In this document: piece after piece, positions 34,758 to 45,150 of the stretch | How positions within the stretch are numbered: position 1 is the first letter of the stretch | How the letters are laid out: every line of letters starts with the position of its first letter | NCBI GenBank assembly: GCA_003996215.1 | Contig: QJPP01000309.1 | Location: 1-64,000, forward strand | Direction: 5' to 3' | Length of the DNA: 64,000 nucleotides | DNA from: Jaltomata sinuosa | Taxonomy: Eukaryota; Streptophyta; Magnoliopsida; Solanales; Solanaceae | Notes under the pieces: generated by a model | Seen by the model: the letters and a program-made list of their open reading frames with translations, nothing else | What the model was told of the DNA's origin: nothing | The model's database searches: none | Position numbers and translations under genes: made by a program

Positions 34758-37226
34758 TCACAACAAGCTGTCTGTTTTTGCAGGCAATCTCCTGAAGAAA
34801 TTTAAGGGCACAGAAGGGAGTTTCTCTCTGAATTTTGGGTGCCTCATTGTGTATAACCCTATGAGACTCGCCAAAACTTTAAAAGGAGTGACATATACCA
34901 CTACTGATGCAACCAAACATAAGATAAGAAAAAGAGCAGTAGCTCTTGGATCTCTCCAACTTAACAAGTTATAAAACCTTTCCCCTTGATTAGCTAAATC
35001 CCCTGCAACAGCTTGCATTCTTGATCCAATGCTTCTTAACCTGTCATACCTCATTCTCACAGCATCGTTGTTTCGAGACGTTGGTAAAGTGTCAAACTCC
35101 TCATCCAATTCATCCCAAGGTACTCTTTCAGCTTGTGACAACTTGATATCCATGTGTGGTGGCTTTCTTGGCCTCATTCTATAGTTCCATGTCCCGATCA
35201 TGAAAACAACGATGAAGATGCTGCTTAAGATCAGCCCCGGGAAGCACACGAATTGGAAGAATATGATGTGCACTAGCACTGTTGCAAAAGGGTTCCTCCA
35301 TGTGCAAATCCCATTGAACCATTTGCAAATTGCAATTAGGCTTGATAGGACCCCAGCTATTCTAGCATAGTTGGCTTTGCTTCTTCTTATGCTCCACATG
35401 TTTGAGCCCACATCAAGCATGTACTCCACCACCTCTCTTCTCAATGGTGGCTCTGCACGACTTAGCCTCGTGGCAACAATTTGAGTAGCCTGATGCCTTA
35501 GATTATCGATCTGGTAATAAGTCAGAGGGTGAAGGTAATGCAGAGTTGGTAATAGGGGCTGAGAATACATCGACAGCATGTTGAATAAAGATGAACAAGA
35601 AAATCTAACAGCCAGTTGAATTTCACCCATCTTCTTCACCCCTGCTGGTGTCAACACTATGAGAGGATATGAATGAGTGTAAACTCTATTAGTCTCAAGT
35701 GTGGAGAGTCTAATCCTTACCTTCCCAATTTTCGAATCCCTGGCTTTGTCATTTTTATCTGCACCTTCCAAATGACAATTGTCGAACACTCCTATTGTGA
35801 TCACAGTGCAAGGATCAAACACCTCCCAAGTGTATTGTTCATTCCATTTTGGATTGAAACTGTTGAGAATTGTTCTTGTCCTAATCCATTTCTGACCATA
35901 TTTCGCCACACAATAAGGATCTGTTATTCCGCGGCCATCTCTGTTCTTCATTGGGGATAAACCTTGAGCATTCAAGATTCCAAGTTCTAAAACCCCAATG
36001 CTTGGTTTCCACAACTCCTTGGATGTTGCCTTGAGATCACTACTATAATGTGTTAATTCATCAAGAACATGATATCCACCATCAAAAGATAGCCTCAAGT
36101 GAACCTTGCTGTTTAGTTTGGAAACTTTGCTGCTGCCACCCTCAGACACAACCTCCTTCTCAAGACTATACCACTTACTAATTGGAGTACTAAAATCAAT
36201 CCTTTTTTCTACATCTTGTAAAGGGATGACACACTTCCCCAGCAATTCATCCTTGTTTGGTGCCACCTTATCTTCCACACTCAAAACCAACTGATCCTCA
36301 AAAGGTTCTGCAACTACAAACATCAAATCCTCATTCCATGATGGGCAAACATTCTTACTCAAAGAATTCTTAGTCCTTAAAACCACATTTCCTAGTGTAA
36401 TCCTCACGTAAATCTCCGGCTGCTGCCTGTTTTTGTTGCCTATCTGCAATTCTTGAGCTTCTATCACATTGACTCTCAAATACCAAAGTCTAGGTGATAA
36501 ATAAACCTTGGATTTTATATTTGCAACACCTTCACCATTCACTGCTGTTGCATCTAGATGTAAGGCTTCTTGAAATGCCTCATCAGCTTGTGTCCCTATC
36601 CAAACAGCCAACATCAACTCTCCTTTCACCTTTTCCCCTTTCCTATTCTCCAACCAGTACCATTGAGGTGCCAAAGGGCTATCTGGGGGTACCCTTTTTG
36701 GAACCTCGTTGATCTCGAAAGCTACTTTTCCAATCAAACCATCATCACTATCACCAATTCTTGATTTATCCTTCAAGCAAACATTAAGAATTCTTGATTG
36801 AACTCGGTCCTTCAATACGACGAAGACTTGGTTCCACTCAGGACTAGACCTGTCTTCAAAGTGCAAAGTTAGACCCTTTAAGTTCCCAAGTTGCACTTCA
36901 ACAAAAGGGTGAGGATTGCCATTGCCATTGCCATCTTTTTTTAAAGGTAGCTCCTTTGCCTTCACTACCCTTACATAGAAGTAATGCATTTGCTCAACAA
37001 GATCAAATGCAGTGCCAAGTCTGTCATTTGCAGTAACTCTTCCACCACCAAGAGTTGGTTTTGTCTCCTTTAGATTGAAATCTTCATCTTCTGGTGGATA
37101 TGCATTATGGTTTTGATTTGGATATTGGTTTTGGCTTCTGTTCTGGTGCTGATTTGGATTGTGGTTTTGGTTTGCATTTTGGTTTTTACTTGGATTTTGG
37201 TTTTGGTTTTTCTTTTGGTTAGACAT
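34758..37226 (-). CDS. Multiple C2 domain and transmembrane region protein (MCTP), three C2 domains
   Basis: A single exon codes 822 residues from the ATG at 37226. The first 42 residues are almost only Asn, Gln, His, Pro and Lys. C2 domains follow at about 80-205, 247-375 and 408-545, each opening with the usual strand (YFYVRVVKAKEL, YLRVNVIEAQEL, LELGILNAQGL). The C-terminal phosphoribosyltransferase-C region has hydrophobic segments at about 644-683 and 764-795 for ER anchoring, and ends FRRLPAKTDSLL, close to the end of the 10724 gene. FTIP1-type MCTPs have this three-C2 layout and act at ER-plasma membrane contacts and plasmodesmata; FTIP1 is known for florigen movement. Which MCTP number this is cannot be settled here. 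It lies upstream of NRPA2 in the same orientation, about 2 kb away. Confidence 0.95.
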   Translation of the reverse strand: MSNQKKNQNQNPSKNQNANQNHNPNQHQNRSQNQYPNQNHNAYPPEDEDFNLKETKPTLGGGRVTANDRLGTAFDLVEQMHYFYVRVVKAKELPLKKDGNGNGNPHPFVEVQLGNLKGLTLHFEDRSSPEWNQVFVVLKDRVQSRILNVCLKDKSRIGDSDDGLIGKVAFEINEVPKRVPPDSPLAPQWYWLENRKGEKVKGELMLAVWIGTQADEAFQEALHLDATAVNGEGVANIKSKVYLSPRLWYLRVNVIEAQELQIGNKNRQQPEIYVRITLGNVVLRTKNSLSKNVCPSWNEDLMFVVAEPFEDQLVLSVEDKVAPNKDELLGKCVIPLQDVEKRIDFSTPISKWYSLEKEVVSEGGSSKVSKLNSKVHLRLSFDGGYHVLDELTHYSSDLKATSKELWKPSIGVLELGILNAQGLSPMKNRDGRGITDPYCVAKYGQKWIRTRTILNSFNPKWNEQYTWEVFDPCTVITIGVFDNCHLEGADKNDKARDSKIGKVRIRLSTLETNRVYTHSYPLIVLTPAGVKKMGEIQLAVRFSCSSLFNMLSMYSQPLLPTLHYLHPLTYYQIDNLRHQATQIVATRLSRAEPPLRREVVEYMLDVGSNMWSIRRSKANYARIAGVLSSLIAICKWFNGICTWRNPFATVLVHIIFFQFVCFPGLILSSIFIVVFMIGTWNYRMRPRKPPHMDIKLSQAERVPWDELDEEFDTLPTSRNNDAVRMRYDRLRSIGSRMQAVAGDLANQGERFYNLLSWRDPRATALFLILCLVASVVVYVTPFKVLASLIGLYTMRHPKFREKLPSVPLNFFRRLPAKTDSLL

Positions 37227-38000
37227 ACTAGTACTAGCAAGAACACAGCTTGAACTTATGAGTTTATTTTCAAGAATGTGTAAAGATCAAGTTTATTTGA
37301 AAAGTTATTCAGAAGTTCATACAAATAGAGATGGACTCCTAAGATTATGTATAACTGATACAAATGCCAACAAACACTTCCCTTTTCGAAAATATTTGAA
37401 AACGGGAAGAAATTTAATTGGATTTTAAACGTTTAAATTAGTTATTAATTTGATTAAGGATGATTTTGATTTGATTAGTAACTGATATTCCTTGTTTAAC
37501 TCCAATAATTATTATTTATTAAAAAGGAGAAATAAATGAAGAATGGAAGGCTGAAAATACTTTTGAATAGTAATAATAATTATGGAGGAATTGTAGGTGA
37601 TTATATAAAATATTATTCTTTTACTTAGTAAATATGGATTGAAATATGCATTACAACATACCTTGTTTGGTACGATGCATAACGAATAATAATTTGGGAA
37701 AAAAACATAGGAGTATTTTATGTTAGCGTTTGGTTAGAGATGTTAGTTAGTCAGTCCTGAAATTATTTATCCTACCATTTATATTGGATTATCTCAAACC
37801 ATGGGATAACTCCGCATATCCTATCCCCAGTGCCAAATAACCCTGAGGGATTTTTTCCCTTTTCTTTTCACATCATCAAAAATTTATTTTTGACTTATCA
37901 TATTAGTATAATAATTTATTTATCTTTCTAGAGATATTCAAGGTACCTAACCAACGAAAAAGAAGAGGGATTTAATGCTTTTGAATTCGATTTTAAAAAA
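37227..38000. other. Upstream region of the three-C2 MCTP
   Basis: AT-rich DNA with presumed promoter and leader. Between about 37725 and 37855 the words GCGTTTGGTTAGAG and GGGATAACTCCGCATATCC suggest a degraded hAT-type MITE. The last ten bases (37991-38000) are the left duplication of the MULE-like element. Confidence 0.35.
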
Positions 38001-38329
38001 GGGTGAAAATCGTTTACACCCCCGAACTTTGCTTTAAAAATCAAATATCCCCCTCAACTTTGAACAATAATTATCCTTCCCCCTTTATCCTAATTGACTT
38101 TTTTAAATGCCTATTTTGCCCTTGTATTATTAAGCTTTATATTTTTTTAAAAAAAACTTCTTTGTAATCACAATTTTTATTTTTTAAAATCTATATAACA
38201 TATTTTGTACAAAAATAAATAAATATTATTTCTTAGATGAAATAAAAGTGAAAAATACTAATTGAGTATATAAATTAATGACGTTTCATAATGAAATAAA
38301 TGAGCAAAATAGTTTCATTTTTTTAGACA

Positions 38330-39362
38330 GTTTCGTATTCTAATGATCCCGTCTTACCTGATGATTAGGATTTGCTTTCCCTATTTGAAAAAAGGAGATC
38401 TGTGTCACTCTCACTATGCTTCACACATGAAATTATACTGTTTTCAAGGGCTCGAATAGATTGATTTGAGAACTTGTTTCAGGGCCGTGGGAGAACTTTC
38501 ATAATCTCTTTCGCTCTCGGATCTAATTCTCTGCTTAGTGACTCGATCTCTCTTTCTTTTGAAGCTCGTGCAAAGCGGTAACTATCTGAAGGCCTCGCAC
38601 CGGTGCTAGTTGACCCTTCTTCGGTCTCTTTCAGCGGCGGGCTTACCTTTTTTATTAGTATTGAATTCATGTCATTGTCGCTCATCATCCTTGTTAGAAA
38701 AGGAACAAGAAACTCTCTTTATGGGAGGGGAAGGTCATATTTAGGAAAAATTTACCAGAATTCCTCCACTACGGATGGACTGATCTGAAGAGCGGAGACT
38801 TGATTCGATATTTACAGTTGCTATAGGTTAGGGCTTCTATCGTGCTATTCTATTTCTATAGAGAGGTAGGCGACAAAGACACCTTTGTTAAGTAGTTAAG
38901 GTTTGGAACCCTTGCAACTATGATAGAAAGCCGTTTGCTTGTTGCCAAACCCTTCGCCTTTCTTTTGAATCAAAGTAGGTCGCGACTGTTGTATTTTAGT
39001 CGGTCGAGGGAAGCGGTAGCTTCGTGCTCCGCTTCTCTCACGCTTGCTTGCGTGAAGGCTTAAAGCCCTTTTCGCTAGGTCCAAAAGCTTCCCAAAAGAT
39101 CTGATCCAACAGAAATCCCGCATTGAGCGTAGCTGATATGCGGCTACGGCTAGCCGATCATATCATTCCATAAAAAAAATCTATATGTATAGAGAGATCC
39201 CCCTAGATATACAGATAGAATAGATGTTCATGGATAGACTTCCATTGATTCTGAGTTTTTGGGCTGAAAAAGCTCGTGCATTTCTCTATTCCATTCCTGC
39301 AAATTTTCAGACCATTCAGGAAGTTGCAAGAATAACATACGCCCGATATTTTTGGCTATTAA
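38330..39362. other. Organelle-derived insert, probably mitochondrial (NUMT)
   Basis: About 1.03 kb differs sharply from its AT-rich surroundings: GC is close to half, words such as GGGAAGCGGTAGC and CGGCTACGGCTAGCCG occur, and frames stay open on both strands for 60-75 codons. This texture is typical of plant mitochondrial intergenic DNA. I do not recognise a standard mitochondrial or plastid gene in it. The edges, judged from the composition change, are good to about 30 bases. Confidence 0.6.
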
Positions 39363-39486
39363 ATTAATTAATAATAATCAAAACTCTAATATATAATTAT
39401 ACAAGAAAATAACAGGTAATTTTAACTTTATAAATATATTTTAATGCATGTAATGTAAAACAATAAAAACTATTAAAAATAGAGGT

Positions 39487-39492
<6 letters not shown>

Positions 39493-39552
<60 letters not shown>
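39493..39552. repeat. (AC)n(AT)n microsatellite
   Basis: About 13 AC repeats run directly into about 15 AT repeats inside the MULE-like element. It is likely to vary in length. Confidence 0.9.
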
Positions 39553-39558
<6 letters not shown>

Positions 39559-39695
39559 GTATAAATTTTAAATTATAATTTAGAAAATATTTCATTATTG
39601 ACAACCAAAACTCTTTAATCTATATAGACATTAGAGAATAACAAAGAAAGAACTAAAACATGCATCTATATACATAATTACATATATACATATAT

Positions 39696-39984
39696 GCCCG
39701 TTTGGCCATAAGAATTTTTCACTATTTTTCAAAAATTATTTCACTTTTTCAAAAAAAAATATTGTTTGACCATAAAAATTTCCAATACAACTTGAAGTTG
39801 TATTTGAAAAAGTGAAAACACCTAAATACTTGTTTTCACTTTTTTCTATCTCACTTTTTCACTTTTTAGTTATATTTAACACTTTGATTTCTAAAAAGTC
39901 TTTCAAAAAAGGTATGGCCAAACACAATTTCAACTTCAAAATTTCTAAATAAAGTAGTTTTTTTTTATTTTTACGCCAAATGCC
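39696..39984. mobile_element. MITE-like element, about 290 bp
   Basis: The left end GCCCGTTTGGCCATAAG and right end TTACGCCAAATGCC form an imperfect inverted repeat. The interior has mirrored TTTTTCACTTTTTC and GAAAAAGTGAAAA words. No clear duplication was found. It lies inside the MULE-like element and belongs to a family that is frequent in Solanaceae. Confidence 0.55.
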
Positions 39985-40291
39985 TTAATGCATATAATAT
40001 AAAAATATCAATGATAAAAAATAGCATTAGATTTTTGATTAGTTTGTAACAGGATTATTTTATTAATAATGTTAATAAATTTAATTAAAAATAATAAATA
40101 CCTAAGTTAAGAAAAATAAATATATATAATATAAAAAGATATTACATAAATAAAAAATTAAAAATATTAAGGATAAAATAGACGTTGCATAGGATAAAGA
40201 GGGGAGAATAATTATTATTCAAAGTTGAGAGGGGTGTTTAATTTTTAAAGTAAAGTTAGGGGGTGTAAACGATTTTCACTCTTTTAAAAAA

Positions 40292-41377
40292 TAATAGTAA
40301 TTAGCATAATGGAAACTTTTGGTTTACCTGTGTTTACCAGTGTACCTTAAAGTGTATTGAAATTTGAAGGTGCATTTAGTGTCCTCATTATATACCAACG
40401 TTATGATTCTTAATTTTCAAGACCAAAAGATTAATGAATCAAATTTCATCACTTATTTTATATACTCTATCCGTTTTAAATTATCTATCGTGATTTTTTT
40501 ATATATATCTCTTACAATAATATTAATTAAGAGAAAAATTGATTATTTAACCCTTATTTATATCGTAAAATATAATCTCTCTTTGATGGATATTTATTCT
40601 ATGTATATGTCATCACAATCATAATTAAGGTGTTTGTAGTCTTCAAAAAATTGCTAATATTAAAATTTTAAAAAAAAATAGCAAATAACTTAAAACAACT
40701 ATTTTTTAAAACTATAACAGATAATTTGAGACAGACGAATTACTTTTTTAGCCGACAATTGTTGTGTCTATTAAATAAGTTTCCCTCTTTGTGTGCTTCA
40801 AAAATAATTTAACAAACGGTTCATTTGCTAAAAAAAGATAATAATAATGTATCTATAAAGGGAACTGATAAATGTTTTCACCAGTTTAATTAACATAAAT
40901 TAATCACATTTTAATTGTCGTGTTAAAGATTAATTCTAAACATAACGTATGTATTTAAAAGGAATTGATATTTCCAACTGATAACATATCAAAGCTTATT
41001 TAACAATTATAAAGTATTTGACAATCTGGTCAAAATATATCACTTTTTCTTAATCTGCTATTATTCTAAACAAATATACAGACTCAAAAAAAATGGTCAT
41101 GCTTCCAAGACCCTGTACAGTTTAATTTCTTTGTTTCTTTCTATGAAAGAAATATTTTTTTCATTGAATATGCTAAATGTTAAGTGAAGGGGGAATTTAT
41201 TTTTATTAAGATTAAAATATCTTAAACTTCATAAATGTTAAAATATTATATTAGGATCTAACTATTGAATAATTAAAATTATCAATTTTCGTAACATCTT
41301 AATATTTGTAATTTGTTTCTACTAAGAATTAACAAACAAAATGATTTGAATGTGATGTCAATAAATTATTAAGTGAT
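40292..41377. other. AT-rich intergenic DNA, nothing recognised
   Basis: Very AT-rich sequence between the MULE-like element and the first GGTGAT array. Short frames, for example 40364-40624, are compositional. Confidence 0.4.
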
Positions 41378-41705
41378 GGTTATTATGGTTGTTGGTGATG
41401 GTATTTGGCAGTAATGGTTGCTTGGCAATAGGAGTGGAGGAGGTGATGTTTGAAAATGGTGGTGATAGTGGTGATTTGTACAATAGTGATAGCGAAGGTG
41501 ATTAGTGGTAGTGATTGGCAATAGTAAAAGGTAATAGTGATTAATGATGGTGTTAGTAATTGCGGTGATTGGATGAAGTGATGATTGTGATAGTAAAAAT
41601 GATTAGGTGATAATAACTGACAGTAATAATGGTGATTAGAGTTTTTGATGATGGAGGTCGTTGGGTGATGATTGTTGTTGGTAGGAAGAGATAGGTGATG
41701 GTTGA
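41378..41705. repeat. Degenerate GGTGAT/GTGATAGT array, left copy
   Basis: Triplet-phased words GGTGAT, AGTGAT, GGCAAT and GTTGGTGATGG recur without exact period on the plus strand, with almost no C. A very similar array lies at 51180-51645, and both are preceded by AAATTATTAAGTGATG or GAATTAAGTGATG. Confidence 0.65.
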
Positions 41706-41839
41706 ATTGTAGTTGAGACTCAATTTTATTGATGTGTGCATGTTAACTGCTTTTTTGTCTACTTATTGCAATGCATGTCGTAAATATTAACTTGTTGGAT
41801 AATATTGTAAGTGTTTAATCACCTGAAATGAGATTGTGT

Positions 41840-42583
41840 AAAAAGTCTTATTTTAAAAGTGCAAGTGTGATTGTGTTATCTCATATTGTGATTGTAAGTG
41901 TTGGGACATGAGTTGATATTGTGAGATGAACCGGTAAAGATCATTGTCATGGAATTGGTGAAACTCAGGAAGTATAAGGGTGGGGATGTTGGAATAAGGA
42001 TGGTATGACATTGGTTTGGGATAAGGGTGCCAGACACTAGTTGTCTGGATTATTTGGTACATGGACTGAGCTCGTTCCCTGCAGGCCATGGCTAGTGGGC
42101 ATTTATAAGATCCATAGCATGTGTGTATACGGTATTTGTGAGTTTGACTGTTCCATGAGTGAATCGGGTTATATTGTTAATGTTATTTTGGATCCATGAG
42201 TGATCCGGGCTACTAACATATTTGAACTGTGTAATTATTTATTGAAGTCAAATAAAAAGGTAATTGTGGCAAGATTGAGTTAATTGTTGTTAGTCATGGT
42301 ATTGACTTGGTGGATTTTTGTACTTGTCTCATACTTGTCTGATTTACCTGATTAATGGTGAATGAAAAACTAGGTGGAGGTATAATATCACGATCCGAGA
42401 TCAGGTCCTGAACGTAATAACATTCAGGCCCAATAAAGGCCCGAGAGAACCTCTTAGCATATATCATGAGCATTTCGATAAAACATTTGTGAAAAAAAAG
42501 ACCCATTTGAAAAAAAACATTTAAAACATAATAAAAATCCACCAAGTGATGAAAACAAAATATTTAGACAACATCTACGTAAG
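41840..42583. repeat. Repeat DNA left of the LINE insertion
   Basis: Noncoding sequence continuous with the DNA right of the LINE once the insertion and its duplication are removed. GATCCATGAGTGATCCGGGC-type direct repeats occur at 42155-42210, and ATATCACGATCCGAG at 42389. It resembles large noncoding LTR-derived elements of Solanaceae, but I could not define LTR ends. Confidence 0.4.
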
Positions 42584-42841
42584 TCTACAAAACTTCACAC
42601 AGAATGTATCATATTTTTAACAAGTAAAATCTAGTTAGATCATGCTCTGAGTGTAGGTTAGCGTGACTGCTTAATCTGCGCCGGCGCCGGAATAGCGAGA
42701 GGACGACCTAAAAAAGAGAAGGCAAAGAGTAAGATACAAGATCGACGGGAGATTATATTAGAACTAGCTCGTGTATCAGGATCGAATAGCAAGCAAGTCA
42801 CTCCAAGGGGGAATAATTCTGGATCTAAATGTGACCTTACT

Positions 42842-43955
42842 TTGGGGGATCATCAGATCCCTGAGGGAGTCCAAACTGGAGAAACCAGAGGGACATTGCA
42901 GGAATTCAGCACACCAAACAATGTTACATCAAACCCTGTAGCAGCTACAATAACCAATGGAACAGTAGATCCGGATAAATTCACTAGCCATATAATTAAT
43001 ACTGCTATTAGCCCTATTAAGGAAATTGGAGCAAAAGAGATGGGTGCTCATGAGTTCAAGTCTGATGAGGGGATGGTTGGAACTAAGAAGAATTGGGCAA
43101 CTCTATTTCAGGGTAGTCGAATGTCTGCAAAAGGCATGGATCTCAATTTTATCAATCCAGTATTGAAAGATGGGGTTAAAATTGTTCAACTCACTACTAC
43201 TGATGTTGATGCTGAGACGGAGAAATGGAGAAGAGCAGTTGATCTATACGTGGTAGGATTTGAGCCAACAATTGGAGCCCTAGAGAGGTTTATAGCTTCA
43301 CAGTGAAATTTTGTGGCCAAACCTAAGATCTTCTACCACAATGAGGGCTATTTTGTGGCCCTATTTGATACCATTGATGACAGGAATGGGGTAATCTATC
43401 CAGGATTTTACACACTGAACAATAGATCTATCGTTATGAAACCATTTCAACTTCTATGAGGAGGTGTTAAGGACTATCCCCTTATAGGTTCAGTTGCCAA
43501 ACTTGCCGGTAAATTGCTGGAGTAAGCAGGTTCTCAGTAAGATTGGCAGTGAACTGGGGTGTCCCCTGTATGTGGATAGATGTACAACACATGTTGAAAG
43601 AATCTCTTATGTTAGACTTATGATCGAGATGGACATTACAAAGGCCCTCCCTAGAAGCATTGCAGTTCATGATCCAGGTGGAAGAGTATTTGAACAAGCT
43701 GTCAACTATGATTGGATCCCCCTCTACTGCAATACTTGTCTCCAAGTGAGTCATAAGTGTGCACCTACTGCTAAAGAAACAGTTCTAACCCAGGAGAAGA
43801 AGGAGAAAGATCCTGAACCAAAGAAACACCCTCCAAGGCAACCACCTCACAAACCTAAAATAGATCTCGCTTGGGAACCCAGACAGGAGCAACGAGGTGT
43901 AGTGGACCCTAACACTACTGAGGTAAGTCATATTGTTCAAAGTCCTAATGTCTAG
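42842..43955 (+). pseudogene. LINE ORF1 remnant (DUF4283 and zinc knuckle)
   Basis: Two main pieces, 42842-43306 and 43494-43955, with a stop at 43304-43306 between them. The first contains VDLYVVGFEPTIGALERFIA, the start of the DUF4283 RNA-binding-like domain of plant LINE ORF1. The sequence after the stop continues the domain in frame (FVAKPKIFYHNEGYFVALF). The second has RFPNLPVNCW-like sequence and a degenerate knuckle CNTCLQVSHKC. This protein would coat LINE RNA. Confidence 0.8.
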
Positions 43956-44144
43956 ACGGAAGTGATGGGGGAAGTCGGCTAGTAAAGCTCACCTCATTGA
44001 TACCATAGATTTCCCTGACCTTAGTACTGCTAATATCTTCAAAGCTCTCGAAGTAGGTGGAAAATTGACAAACAAGGTGATTGTTAGTTCAGAAGTTGGT
44101 CATATAGTACTACAGGGCCTAGAGACCCAACCTTTCCCAATTTA

Positions 44145-45000
44145 GTATGATAGTATACTGGAATATTAGAGGACTGAATAAAGTAGGTAAACATAGGGAA
44201 TTAAAGGTTTTTTTAGGTGATAATAAAGTTAGTTTGCTGGCTATTAGTGAACACAGGGTCGCTAAAAACCAAGCTGATAAACTGGTTAAGAAGTTTTTTG
44301 GTAATTGAAAATGGTGTAATGATTATGATACTGGACAAAAAGGAAGAATTTGGCTCACTTGAGATCCTACTCGAGTTGACTTTCATATGGTGGCTTCAGA
44401 GACTCAATTTATACATGGCAGACTTATTATTTATTCCATCAATACTAGCTTTAATTTTACTGTAGTATATGAACCCCATACTGTCTAGGATAGAGCATCT
44501 CTTTGTCCTGCTTTGGAGGGACTCATGACTCAGATAAGTGGACTTTGGCTAGTAATGGGAGATTTCAACACTTTACTAGCTGATGATGATAGACTCCATG
44601 GAGCTCTTGTGCATGATAATGAGGTGAGAGACATTAATGATTTTTTAAGTACTTCAGGACTCACTGAAATGAAGAGAGTTGGTAGAAGATATACATGGAC
44701 AAATTCTCATATTCACAGTAAAATTGATTGGTCAATTGTTAACTCACACTAGTTGTATACCTTTCCTCACATAGAAACTACCCTTTTGAATCCTAAATTT
44801 TCTGATCACTGTCCTCTATCAGTCAAAATGGAGTTTAGCCCAACAGTTACTAGAAAACTTTTCAAGTTCCTCAATATTCTGGCAGACCACATGAATTTCT
44901 TTGCCAAAGTTTCTTCTGCTTGGAACAGTCCTGTACTTGGTCATCATATGCACTAGTTTGGAAGAAGTTGAAGTTGGTTAAACAAGAGATGAAATATTAA
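44145..45000 (+). pseudogene. LINE ORF2 endonuclease remnant
   Basis: The 5' part of ORF2 begins near 44145 with MIVYWNIRGLNKVGKHREL, typical of the apurinic-like endonuclease domain (Asn in NIRGLN). After frame changes it continues with GDFNTLLADDDRL, RRYTWTN and SDHCPLSVKM, where the last carries the catalytic-type SDH. Several stops and frameshifts interrupt it. Confidence 0.8.
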
Positions 45001-45150
45001 ACACCTCAGATTTTTTTGTTACTAATACAAAAATTCAGGACACCAGGAAGGAACTTGAGGAAGTGCAAACTCTAATGAATGATCCCTACCACTCTGCTGA
45101 TCTGGTTGAGGTTGAAAGACAACTTAAGTAACAACTAGACAAATGGAGAT

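Larger units (their letters stand above)
38001..40281. mobile_element. MULE-like element, 2.28 kb, carrying organelle DNA
   Basis: Both ends carry an inverted repeat of about 130 bp: G(G/A)GTGAAAATCGTTTACACC, then AACTTT(G/A)CTTTAAAAAT, then CTCAACTTTGAA(C/T)AATAAT, with scattered mismatches. TTTTAAAAAA flanks it at 37991-38000 and 40282-40291. Long inverted repeats with a 9-10 bp duplication are typical of Mutator-like elements. No transposase is present. The interior holds organelle-like DNA (38330-39362), a dinucleotide repeat and a MITE. The duplication is low-complexity, so it is weaker evidence than the inverted repeats. Confidence 0.75.

Noticed and set aside
38479..39123. Two minus-strand frames in the organelle-like insert as nuclear genes
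   Set aside because: They match the texture of mitochondrial intergenic DNA and have no nuclear gene structure.
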